Assembly (NCBI GenBank): GCA_020723405.1 | Contig: DYIY01000016.1 | Coordinates: 18,753 to 82,752, forward strand | Length of the DNA: 64,000 nt | Direction: 5' to 3' | Source: Thiobacillus denitrificans | GTDB taxonomy: Bacteria; Pseudomonadota; Gammaproteobacteria; Burkholderiales; Thiobacillaceae | Shown here: positions 19,483 through 27,547 of the stretch, piece by piece | Numbering within the stretch: the stretch's first letter is position 1 | How the letters are laid out: every line of letters starts with the position of its first letter | Program-made: the position numbers and the translations under genes | Notes under the pieces: model-generated | What the model was told of the DNA's origin: nothing | The model's database searches: none | What the model saw: the letters and a program-made list of their open reading frames with translations, nothing else

Positions 19483-20358
19483 TCAGCGGGCCGGCCCGGC
19501 CCGCTCCCTGACCATGCCGGCAAAGTAGCGGCGCACCCGGGCCTGATCGGGCTTGGGATACCAGCGCTCGGAAAGGGCCCGGTAGGCGGGTTTGTCCATC
19601 TCCTGGTCCAGCACCGCGTCGATCCGCGCGATCATGCCCCGCCCCCAGTCGTTGCCGGTGCAGGCCACGTGGGTGTACTGGTAGGGCGGCACCCCGCGGA
19701 TCGGTCGGGTGTGTAACGCCATCCCGGCCCCCAGGGTTGCCGCCAGGAAGGCCGCCTCGTGGGGAAACATGATCAGGTAATCCAATTCACCCGCCAGCAA
19801 CATGCGGAACAGAACCTCTCCGCTCAAGGCGCGCACCACCAGATGATGCTGGCCCTGGTGGCGGCTCAGGGCCCCATCCACCACCGGGGCGAAGGAGCGG
19901 CTCTGGGCCAGCCCACCCACCAGGTCCGGGCGATGAAACAGGGTTTCCACGTCCAGGCTCGGCGCGGAACCGAAGCGGTGGGCCTTGTCCGGCAGATAGA
20001 CCACCCGGTTGTCCAGGTGGGTGAGGGCCGGCCGGGAAATGGCCAGCTTGAGGGCCTGGGCCGGGGGAAGAAAAATGCCTGGCGTGCACATGGGGGTGCC
20101 TGCCAGGAATTCCGCCTTGCGGCGGGAAAAACTCATGGTTACCACCCGATGTTCATATTCCGGCATGGCCGCCATCAGGGCCTGCAATTCACCGTCGAAG
20201 CTGCCGCTTCCGGCATGGGGGCCGGAGAGGATCTGGAAAGGGGGGAAGTCCAGGACGGCCCATACCAGAGTCGGCTTTGCCGAGACTGTCCCCGGGAAAA
20301 GAACCGGCAGGCAGATCAGGCACAGTCGCAACAGATGGGGGAGAAGCCGGGTTTTCAT
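19483..20358 (-). CDS. Periplasmic substrate-binding protein (type 2 PBP, TIGR02285-like)
   Basis: 291 aa with a signal peptide to about residue 27 (GTVSA). The mature part has the bilobed solute-binding pattern beginning VWAVLDFPPFQILSG and lobe-crossing segments such as LAGELDYLIMFPHEAAFLA. There are no transporter genes beside it. It overlaps the response-regulator gene by ATGA and ends the 22-kb signalling run, so it more likely feeds ligand information to the two membrane kinases than to an importer. That role is inferred. Confidence 0.75.
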   Translation of the reverse strand: MKTRLLPHLLRLCLICLPVLFPGTVSAKPTLVWAVLDFPPFQILSGPHAGSGSFDGELQALMAAMPEYEHRVVTMSFSRRKAEFLAGTPMCTPGIFLPPAQALKLAISRPALTHLDNRVVYLPDKAHRFGSAPSLDVETLFHRPDLVGGLAQSRSFAPVVDGALSRHQGQHHLVVRALSGEVLFRMLLAGELDYLIMFPHEAAFLAATLGAGMALHTRPIRGVPPYQYTHVACTGNDWGRGMIARIDAVLDQEMDKPAYRALSERWYPKPDQARVRRYFAGMVRERAGPAR

Positions 20359-21809
20359 GGCGCCCTCCTGATGAATTCCGTGATGTCCTGGATCATGCCC
20401 GTCAGTCCCAGGATGCCGCCGTCCGGCCCCCGTTCCGGCCGGCCCCAGCAGCGTAACAGGCGCTCCTGGCCATCCGGGCGGCGGACCCGATACTCCACCT
20501 GGTGGAGCGTCCCCCGGGCCAGAGCTCCATCCAGGGAGGCCAGCAGGGCCGGCCGGTCTTCCGGATGGCACAGGCCGGCCAGGGTCTCGGGGCCCGCCGG
20601 CACCTCGGGCCCGATGCCCAGGATGTGGCGGACTTCCTCGTCCCAGATGGCCTGCCGGCTGCCGGCGTCCAGGCTCCAGGTGCCGATGTGGGCCAGACGC
20701 TTCACGGTGTCCAGGCGGGTGCTCTGCTCCAGAAGGGCCCGGGACTGCTCATGGGCTTCCAATGCCCGGAACAGGATGTGTCCGGCGGTGCGCAGCAGGG
20801 CTTCCTCCTGGCCATCCCGTCCGCTGCGGGGCTGGGTGTGGCCGATGGCGAGGGCCCCGACCAATTGTCCACCAAGCTGGACAGGTACGATGCCCAGGCT
20901 GTGGTAGTGGCCGGCCAGACGCGCGCCCAGATCGGCCATTTCGGTGGGTAGGGCAGCCAGATCGGAAAATGCGCAGGCATCGTCCCGGACTAGCCGGACA
21001 TGGATGGGCATGACCGTGGCCAGGGGTTGATGCTGGAATTGGGGCGTCATGGACGGGACCCCGAAAGCCGTCCATTCGTGGGTCATGGAGTAGCTCTGCC
21101 AGCCGGGGTCCAGACGCAGCAAGGCGCAACCGTCGGCATCCAGGAGGCGTCCCAGGTGGGCCAGGCACCAGTGCACGGCGTCGTCGCAATCCTCGTAGCC
21201 GGTCAACTCCACCATGCGGGTGGCAATTTCGGCCAGAACCGCCTGCTGGAGGGTGCGCTGTTCCAATTCCCGGGTGCGTTCCCGAACCCTTTCCTCCATC
21301 CGGGCGGTGAGCAGTTCCAGGCGCCGCCGGGTCTCCCAGCTTTGGCAGAGGGTGCGGGCCAGTTGGAAGACCTCCTCCTGGTTGAAGGGTTTGCGCAACA
21401 GCACCACGTCATGGCCCAGGGCCGACTGCAAGGCATTCACGTCGTAATCCGAGAAGGCCGTGGCGATGACCACGTACAAGGTCGGGTCCTGGGCGCGCAA
21501 GGCCACGGCCGTCCGCAGCCCGTCCCAGCCCGGCGGCATGCGCATGTCGATGAAGGCCACCTGGCAGGGTTCGCCCCGGGCAAGGGCCTGGCGGTGCAGG
21601 ATCGCGGCGGTCTCGCCCTGGTCGGCTTCCAACACCTGGAATAGGCTGGTGGCCTCCGCCCGGGGGGGCTTGTTGCCGGCGATCAGGGCCTCCAGGGCAC
21701 CCAGTTCGGAAGGCGGCGGCATGAGGATGTGGCGGTAGGTCTCCCGGAGGCTGGCATCGTCATCCACCACCAGAACGCGGTAAGGGCCGGGGCCGGCGAT
21801 TTCGGTCAT
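20355..21809 (-). CDS. Response regulator with GAF and PAS output domains
   Basis: About 484 aa from the ATG at MTEIAGPG, which overlaps the upstream kinase stop by 4 nt and has GGAG before it; another ATG lies four codons upstream. A receiver domain (residues ~10-145) keeps the acidic VVDDD pocket, the acceptor Asp in FIDMRMP and Lys in LRKPF. A coiled coil, a GAF-like domain (~190-345) and a PAS domain (~355-475, DGGILGLTGMIQDITEF) follow. There is no DNA-binding, kinase or cyclase domain, so output is presumably protein interaction. It is probably phosphorylated by one of the two kinases encoded just upstream. Confidence 0.82.
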   Translation of the reverse strand: MTEIAGPGPYRVLVVDDDASLRETYRHILMPPPSELGALEALIAGNKPPRAEATSLFQVLEADQGETAAILHRQALARGEPCQVAFIDMRMPPGWDGLRTAVALRAQDPTLYVVIATAFSDYDVNALQSALGHDVVLLRKPFNQEEVFQLARTLCQSWETRRRLELLTARMEERVRERTRELEQRTLQQAVLAEIATRMVELTGYEDCDDAVHWCLAHLGRLLDADGCALLRLDPGWQSYSMTHEWTAFGVPSMTPQFQHQPLATVMPIHVRLVRDDACAFSDLAALPTEMADLGARLAGHYHSLGIVPVQLGGQLVGALAIGHTQPRSGRDGQEEALLRTAGHILFRALEAHEQSRALLEQSTRLDTVKRLAHIGTWSLDAGSRQAIWDEEVRHILGIGPEVPAGPETLAGLCHPEDRPALLASLDGALARGTLHQVEYRVRRPDGQERLLRCWGRPERGPDGGILGLTGMIQDITEFIRRAP

Positions 21810-24559
21810 CTGCTGCTCCATTCCTGTGGGGTGGGCCGCTCCCGGTCAGGGGGAACGGCGGGCAGTTCCAGGGTGAGACAGGCCCCCTGGCCGTCACCCG
21901 GGCTTTCCAGGCGGATCTCACCACCCATTTCCTGGACGAACAGGGCCGTGCCGTGCAGGCCGAATCCACTGCCCCGGGCCTTGGTGGAAAAGCCGAAGCG
22001 GAACACTTCCTGTTCCAGGCCGGGGGGCAGGCCGATGCCATTGTCGGTGACCTGGATCCGGCAACGCTGGGGCCCCAGCGGTCCGGCGAAGATGCGGATC
22101 AGGCCGCAGAATCCCGGATCCGGCGGCCTGGCCCGGATGGCTTCGTAGGCGTTCTTCAACACGTTGATCAGGGCTTGCAGCAAGCGGTTGCGCGACAATT
22201 GCAGGGGCGGCAGGCCAGGGGCCAGCTCCAGACTGACCCTGATGCCATGGCGCTGCAAGGTGTCGTTCAGCATGGTCAGGGCATCGTTGAGACATTGGCC
22301 CGCATCAAACGGGGCTTCCCGGGTGGCCGGCAGGGAAGCGTCCTGTTGCAGGCGAACGATGTCGGCGATGTGCCGTACGCTGGCATTGATGCGCTGGCTG
22401 CGTTGGCTCAGGCCCCGCTGGCAAAGCCGCTGGATGGCCGACACCGCCTGGGTCTGGATGGCGATCAGGTGTTCGCTGTCCGTCCGGTTGAGGCCCTGGG
22501 GCGACAGGCTGGCGTTCACCTGGAACAGGTTGCGTTCCAGCAGGGCCCCCAGCCGGGCCAGTTCCTCGCCCGCCCGGCTCACGGCATTGGTGTCGTTGAC
22601 CACTGCGGTGATGGCGTTGCCGATGTTGTGCAGGACCGACACGGCCATTTCGGCCACGCCTGCCTGGAATGCGCCGTACCGGCCCAGTTCTTCCATCTGC
22701 CGGCGTTCGGTGACGTCCTGGACCGTGCCCACGCCGGACAGGGGGCTGCCGTCCTCCGCCCGTCGCACTTCCGCCAATTCCCGGACCCAGCGCACGCCAC
22801 CCCCCGTCAGGATGCGGTGCTCCAGGTCGTAGGGGGCTCCCCCCAGGGCTGCCCGCCAGGCCTCTTCGACCCGTTGCCGGTCGTCCGGATGAACCAGGGC
22901 CAGGAAGTCTTCCATGGACAGGGGCGTCCCCTGGGGCAACCGGAACAGGCGATGGGTTTCCTCGGACCAGGTCAGCCGGTTGCCGGGGATGTCCAGGTGC
23001 CAACTGCCGGTGCGGGAGACGGCCTGGGCCCGGCGCAGGTTCGCCTCGCTTTCCCGCAGGGCGGCCAGGATGCGCGTCTGCTCGGTCAGGTCCCGGCAGA
23101 TGCCGTACAGGCAGCGTGCCCCATTCCACTCGCCCGGAATGATCTGGGTGTCCACCTGGATCCGGGTTCCATCGGCCCGCAGCAGCGGCAAGGGACAAGG
23201 GGAATGGCGGCCGCTCAGCAGCCGGCCGATGGTCTGGTTCAACATAGGCCGAAACTCGGCCGGATGCAGGCCGGCAACGGGGGTGCCCAAGAGGGATGGG
23301 CCATGGCCCAGCATCCGCTGCACGGCCTTGTTGAAGTGCAGGATCTTTCCTTCCAGGTCCACCACGAAGATCATGTCGCCCAGGGAGTCCAGCAGCTTGT
23401 CCAGGTTGGCCCGCTGCCGTTGCGCATCCTCACGGGCCTGGAGCCGTTCCAGGGCCCGGGTGAACTGGCGGGTGAGGGTTTCCAGGGCGGTGAGGGTCCG
23501 GTGCGAAGTGCTGGGGCTGTGCTTGCTGGCCAGGTTGAGGCTGGCCAGGGGTTCACCTTCCACGAGAATGGGCAACACCACCAGGGCGTGGATTCCCTCG
23601 TCGCGCAGCAGGGGGCGGTCGATGAGGGACGGATCCGTGCAATGGGGCTGACAGGACGTGCAGGCGCACTGGAGGCGGCCCGCGCGGATCACCCGGGCCT
23701 GGGGGCTGTCCGGCGCCAGGTGCTGGGCCTGGGCGATGAAGGCCGGACTCAGGCCTTGCTGCCGGCACAGCCGGTAGCCGCCGTCCGCTTCCCGCCAGTA
23801 GAGGCCGCCGCCGTCCAGGTCGGGCAGTTTCAGGGCGGTGTCCAGGATGGCCGAGAGCAGGGTTTCCCGCTCCGGATCGTCCACCAGCAGGCCGGCGAAC
23901 TCGTGTTGCAGGGCCAGGAACCGTTCCGCCCGCTGGCGTTCGGTGACGTCATGGGCCAGACCCAACACGCCCAGCAGGCGGCCATCCTTGTCATACATCG
24001 GCGTCCGGGTGGTTTCCAGCAATTCCTGATGGCCGTCGGCAAAGGTCAGCATCCGTTCGTCCCTGACGGGGTGCCCCAGTTGCGCCGCCTTCTGCTCTTC
24101 GGCGCGGAACTGCTCCGCCATCTCCGCCGGCAGGAAATCCTGATCCCGGCGGCCGATGAGCTCCGCTTCCCCCTTGCCGAAGAGGGCCTCGAAGCGCGGG
24201 TTGCAGCCCTGGTAGGCGCCCTGGGCATCCTTCAGCCAGAGCAGGTCGGGCAGGGTTTCGAACAGGGTGCGCAGTTGCCTGCGCTCCAGATCCAGTTGCC
24301 CGGCGCTGGCCCGGGCCGTCCGGTTGGCCTCGGCCAGACGCCGGTTGGCGCGGAAGAGCAGCAGAAGCAGTCCGGGAACCATGACGCCGGCCAGGATGGC
24401 CAGGCCCACCCCGAAGGGATGGCCGGCCCACAGGGCGTTCCAGGCCGTGGCATGGCCGGCGTTGGCCAGGGCCGGGCCGGGCAGGCTGATGGCAAACAGG
24501 CCGATGCCGACCCGGCATGGGGCCAGCAGGGGTGTGGGCCGGGCGGGCAGCATGGTCAC
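21806..24559 (-). CDS. Multi-PAS/GAF sensor histidine kinase A
   Basis: 917 aa from a GTG overlapping the previous gene (GTGA); an ATG two codons later is possible. A hydrophobic N-terminus with a membrane helix near residues 48-70 is followed by PAS (~95-215), GAF (~220-365, containing a CACTSCQPHC cysteine cluster), PAS (~380-500) and PAS (~505-625). The phosphorylation helix is of the SVLHNIGNAI type and the C-terminal ATPase domain has NVLKNAYEAI, DNGIGLPPG and GFGLHGTALF. It is a paralogue of the next kinase in both DHp and ATPase domains. The PAS/GAF set suggests redox or small-molecule sensing. Confidence 0.85.
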   Translation of the reverse strand: MTMLPARPTPLLAPCRVGIGLFAISLPGPALANAGHATAWNALWAGHPFGVGLAILAGVMVPGLLLLLFRANRRLAEANRTARASAGQLDLERRQLRTLFETLPDLLWLKDAQGAYQGCNPRFEALFGKGEAELIGRRDQDFLPAEMAEQFRAEEQKAAQLGHPVRDERMLTFADGHQELLETTRTPMYDKDGRLLGVLGLAHDVTERQRAERFLALQHEFAGLLVDDPERETLLSAILDTALKLPDLDGGGLYWREADGGYRLCRQQGLSPAFIAQAQHLAPDSPQARVIRAGRLQCACTSCQPHCTDPSLIDRPLLRDEGIHALVVLPILVEGEPLASLNLASKHSPSTSHRTLTALETLTRQFTRALERLQAREDAQRQRANLDKLLDSLGDMIFVVDLEGKILHFNKAVQRMLGHGPSLLGTPVAGLHPAEFRPMLNQTIGRLLSGRHSPCPLPLLRADGTRIQVDTQIIPGEWNGARCLYGICRDLTEQTRILAALRESEANLRRAQAVSRTGSWHLDIPGNRLTWSEETHRLFRLPQGTPLSMEDFLALVHPDDRQRVEEAWRAALGGAPYDLEHRILTGGGVRWVRELAEVRRAEDGSPLSGVGTVQDVTERRQMEELGRYGAFQAGVAEMAVSVLHNIGNAITAVVNDTNAVSRAGEELARLGALLERNLFQVNASLSPQGLNRTDSEHLIAIQTQAVSAIQRLCQRGLSQRSQRINASVRHIADIVRLQQDASLPATREAPFDAGQCLNDALTMLNDTLQRHGIRVSLELAPGLPPLQLSRNRLLQALINVLKNAYEAIRARPPDPGFCGLIRIFAGPLGPQRCRIQVTDNGIGLPPGLEQEVFRFGFSTKARGSGFGLHGTALFVQEMGGEIRLESPGDGQGACLTLELPAVPPDRERPTPQEWSSR

Positions 24560-26601
24560 GGCGTCTCGGATGCGGGCGGGGCAGCGGAGGGCGGGCCGTC
24601 CCGATCCCCCCCCCCGGCCATGGCCGAACCCCCCGGCTGCGGGCTGAAGTGGCGGGGCAGTTCCATGCTCAGGATGGCGCCCTGACCGGTGCCCTGGCCT
24701 TCCAGGCGGATCGTGCCGCCGATTTCCTGGACGAACAGGGCGGTGGCGTGCAACCCGAAGCCATGCCCGTCCGGCTTGCTGGAGTAACCGTACTTGAAGA
24801 GACGGGTCTGTTGTTCCGCGGTGATGCCCATGCCGTTGTCGCTCACCGTGAGCCGCAGGCGATCTGGTCCCAAGGGCTCCACCCGCAACCGGATGCGGCC
24901 GCCGGCATGGCCTGCGGCCTGGTGCTGGCGGATGGACTCGTAGGCGTTCTTCAATACGTTGATCAGGGCCTGGAGCAACTGGTTGCGGGGCAGGGTGACC
25001 GTGCCGGGGTCGGCGGGCAGGTCCACTTCGACGGCAATGCCATGGTGGCGCAGGGTCTCGCCCAGCATGGCCAGGGCATCCTGGATGGCGTTGCCCAGGT
25101 CGAAGGTGCTGGCGCTGGCGCTGGGCAGGGCCGCGCTTTGCTGGATGCGGATGATGTCGGCGATGTGGCGCACGCTGGCGGCGATGCGCCGGCCCCGGTC
25201 GGCCAGTCGCTTGCCGCCGATCTGTTCGATGGCCGTGGCCGCTTCCCGCTGGACCGCCAGCAGTCGCGGCATCTCATCGGCCAGCTCGCCGCCGTTGGCC
25301 AGGCGCGCCTCACTGTCCCGGGCGCTCTGGCGCAACAGATCGGCCAACCGGGCCAGGTCGTCGCCGCACTGGCGCAGATTGTCCGCATCCCCCGACACGG
25401 AGGTGATGGCGTTGCCCACGTTATGCAGGACCGAGACCCCCATCTCCGCCACGCCGGCCTGGAAGGCCGCATAACGCTGGAGATCCTCGCTGCGCTTGCG
25501 GGCGGTGATGTCCCGTCCCACCCCCAGCACGCCCACCAGGTTGCCGGCCCCGTCGCGCAGGGGGGTCTTGATGGTTTCCAGCAGTTCCCGGTGCCCATCG
25601 TCGGCGAAGGTGACCCATTCCTCGTTGATGCTCGGGGCCCCCCGGCTGACCGCCAATCGGTCATGGGCACGGAAGGCATCAGCCGTTTCCCGGCTGACGA
25701 AATCGTAGTCGGTATGGCCCACGATGCGTGCCTCGGTGGCGCCGAAGAATTTTTCGAAGCGGGGATTGCAGGCCAGATAGACCCCTGCCGGATCCTTCAG
25801 CCAGACCAGGTCGGGCAGGGTGTTGACCAGGGTGCGCAGGCGGTTTTCCCGCTCTGCCAGTTCCCGGCTGGTCTTGGCCAGGTCCTCGTCGCGGTGGTCC
25901 AGGGCATCCAGCATGGCGTTGAAGTCCCGGGCCAGGATGGCCGCTTCGTCATGGCCCAGGTCGGGCACCCGGCGGTCGCGCACGCCCTCGCTGATGCCAT
26001 CTGCCACGGCGCGGATGGCGTAGAGCTTGCGGGTGAGCCGATTGCCCAGCCAGAGGGCCAGCAGGGAGCCCAGCAGGATGGCGGCCAGGGCGTAGAGGAT
26101 GCCTTCAATGACCAGTTGCCGGGCCTGGGCATTGGCCTGGGACTGGCCGATGCCTACCCGGGCCCAGCCGATTTCCCGCCCCCCCAGGGTCATCGGGTAG
26201 GCCAGATCCACCAGGGCGGCGTTCCGGTTGAGCAGGGTCATCTCCAGGATGGCCGGCAGATCGGTGACGAAGCTGCCCACCCGGGTGGGCTGGCTGTGGG
26301 CCAGAACCTGCCCCTGCCGGTCGGTGAACAGGGCGAAAGCCAGTTCCGGATAGTCCCGTTGCGCTTCCACGATCTCCTGCAGGCCGGCCAGATCCCGGGC
26401 CGCCAGCCATACCGCGCCGGAGACGGCCAGGGAGTGGGCCAGGGCCTGGGCCTGTTCTTCCTGGCGTTCCAGCAGCCGCTCCTGCTGGCGCTGGGTGAGA
26501 TCCCAGACGAACAGGCTCATGAGCAGCGCATGGACCAGGGCCACCCCCAGGATGAGCTGGGCGCGCACCCCGGACAGCCTGGGGACGGCCGGGAATTTCA
26601 T
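24556..26601 (-). CDS. Membrane sensor histidine kinase B (HAMP-PAS)
   Basis: 681 aa. Two membrane helices (about 15-35 and 165-185) enclose a ~125-residue periplasmic sensor, then HAMP, one PAS domain (WLKDPAGVYLACNPRFEKFF onward), a phosphorylation helix SVLHNVGNAI and an ATPase domain with NVLKNAYESI, DNGMGI and GFGLHATALFVQE. Start MKFPAVPR chosen because the hydrophobic helix follows at once. It lies 10 nt after the PhnD-like lipoprotein gene, so that lipoprotein may present ligand to this periplasmic domain. Confidence 0.86.
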   Translation of the reverse strand: MKFPAVPRLSGVRAQLILGVALVHALLMSLFVWDLTQRQQERLLERQEEQAQALAHSLAVSGAVWLAARDLAGLQEIVEAQRDYPELAFALFTDRQGQVLAHSQPTRVGSFVTDLPAILEMTLLNRNAALVDLAYPMTLGGREIGWARVGIGQSQANAQARQLVIEGILYALAAILLGSLLALWLGNRLTRKLYAIRAVADGISEGVRDRRVPDLGHDEAAILARDFNAMLDALDHRDEDLAKTSRELAERENRLRTLVNTLPDLVWLKDPAGVYLACNPRFEKFFGATEARIVGHTDYDFVSRETADAFRAHDRLAVSRGAPSINEEWVTFADDGHRELLETIKTPLRDGAGNLVGVLGVGRDITARKRSEDLQRYAAFQAGVAEMGVSVLHNVGNAITSVSGDADNLRQCGDDLARLADLLRQSARDSEARLANGGELADEMPRLLAVQREAATAIEQIGGKRLADRGRRIAASVRHIADIIRIQQSAALPSASASTFDLGNAIQDALAMLGETLRHHGIAVEVDLPADPGTVTLPRNQLLQALINVLKNAYESIRQHQAAGHAGGRIRLRVEPLGPDRLRLTVSDNGMGITAEQQTRLFKYGYSSKPDGHGFGLHATALFVQEIGGTIRLEGQGTGQGAILSMELPRHFSPQPGGSAMAGGGDRDGPPSAAPPASETP

Positions 26602-26611
26602 GGCCGCGTCC

Positions 26612-27547
26612 TCATGGCTTTTCCACTTTGCGCACCCGGGCCTCGAAACGGGCGACGAAGGCCCGCACCCGGTCGTAGTCGGCGTTGGATGCCGGGTGGA
26701 AACGGGCGGTCTCCATGCCGGCCAGGATGCGCCGGCCCGCTTCGCTGTCCTGAAGGGCCAGCAGCCGGTCACGGATGCGCCCGCGCAGCTCGACGGGCAG
26801 ATCCCGGCGGGCCATGAAGGCGTTGTTCATGAGGGGTGGCGTCTCCCAGATGACCTGGAGTTCCGCAGCCTTCTCGGGGTACTGGCGGACAAAGGCGCGC
26901 CAGGGCGGCGGCCAGGTGACGCCGGCATCGGCCTGGCCCAGATAGGCATTCATGATGGCCGACTCCTGGGAGCCCACGTAGCGGTTCACCAGATCCCGGT
27001 TCACGTCCAGGCCCGCCTGGCTGAGATACCACTGGGGCATGATGCAGGCCGCCAGGGCGGTGGGCGAGGGGTAGGCCAGGGTCCGGCCCTTCAGGTCCGC
27101 CGGCGTGCGGATGGGGCTGCCGCGGCGCACGACGAGTATGCCCTTGAAGTCTTCCGCATCGCCGGCCATGGCCAGCACGGTGTAGCCCGAATCCATGGCC
27201 TGGAGGGCCTGCCAGGGGTTGGGGAGCAGGAGATCCGGTCCGCCGGTGCGCAGTTTGCGTTCGAAATCGGCGTAATCCCGGGAGGCTTCCACTTCGAAAC
27301 GGGCGCCGGGAATGCCGTCCGCCAGATAGTCGGCCAGGGGTTGATAGGCTTGCAACAGGCGCGCCGGGTTGTGCAGGGGGTGCACCGCCAGGCGATAAAT
27401 CCGGGTTTGCTGCTGGGCCGGGGCTTCCCCGTAGCGGGGCCCTGCGGAGTGCGGGGCCTTGTCACAACCGGCCAGCAGCAGGGTGCCCAGCCAGAGCAGC
27501 CAGACCCAGGCACGCCACCTTGCGCCTTTGGGATGCCGGTCAGCCAT
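26612..27547 (-). CDS. PhnD-like phosphate/phosphite/phosphonate-type periplasmic binding lipoprotein
   Basis: 311 aa. The signal peptide ends in a lipobox (LLLAGC, Cys28), so it is a lipid-anchored binding protein. The mature part has PhnD-family traits: YRLAVHPLHNPARLLQAYQP, FERKLRTGGPDLLLPNPW and DLKGRTLAYPSPTALAA. No permease or ATPase is nearby; both flanking genes encode signalling proteins (8-nt overlap with the EAL protein, 10-nt gap to kinase B). PhnD-like proteins without transporters often act as sensor co-receptors, which is the likely role here. The ligand cannot be deduced. Confidence 0.85.
   Translation of the reverse strand: MADRHPKGARWRAWVWLLWLGTLLLAGCDKAPHSAGPRYGEAPAQQQTRIYRLAVHPLHNPARLLQAYQPLADYLADGIPGARFEVEASRDYADFERKLRTGGPDLLLPNPWQALQAMDSGYTVLAMAGDAEDFKGILVVRRGSPIRTPADLKGRTLAYPSPTALAACIMPQWYLSQAGLDVNRDLVNRYVGSQESAIMNAYLGQADAGVTWPPPWRAFVRQYPEKAAELQVIWETPPLMNNAFMARRDLPVELRGRIRDRLLALQDSEAGRRILAGMETARFHPASNADYDRVRAFVARFEARVRKVEKP

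Noticed and set aside
19465..19485. A terminator between the CZB receptor and the convergent binding-protein gene
   Set aside because: Only a short cggtg/caccg stem and no T-run.
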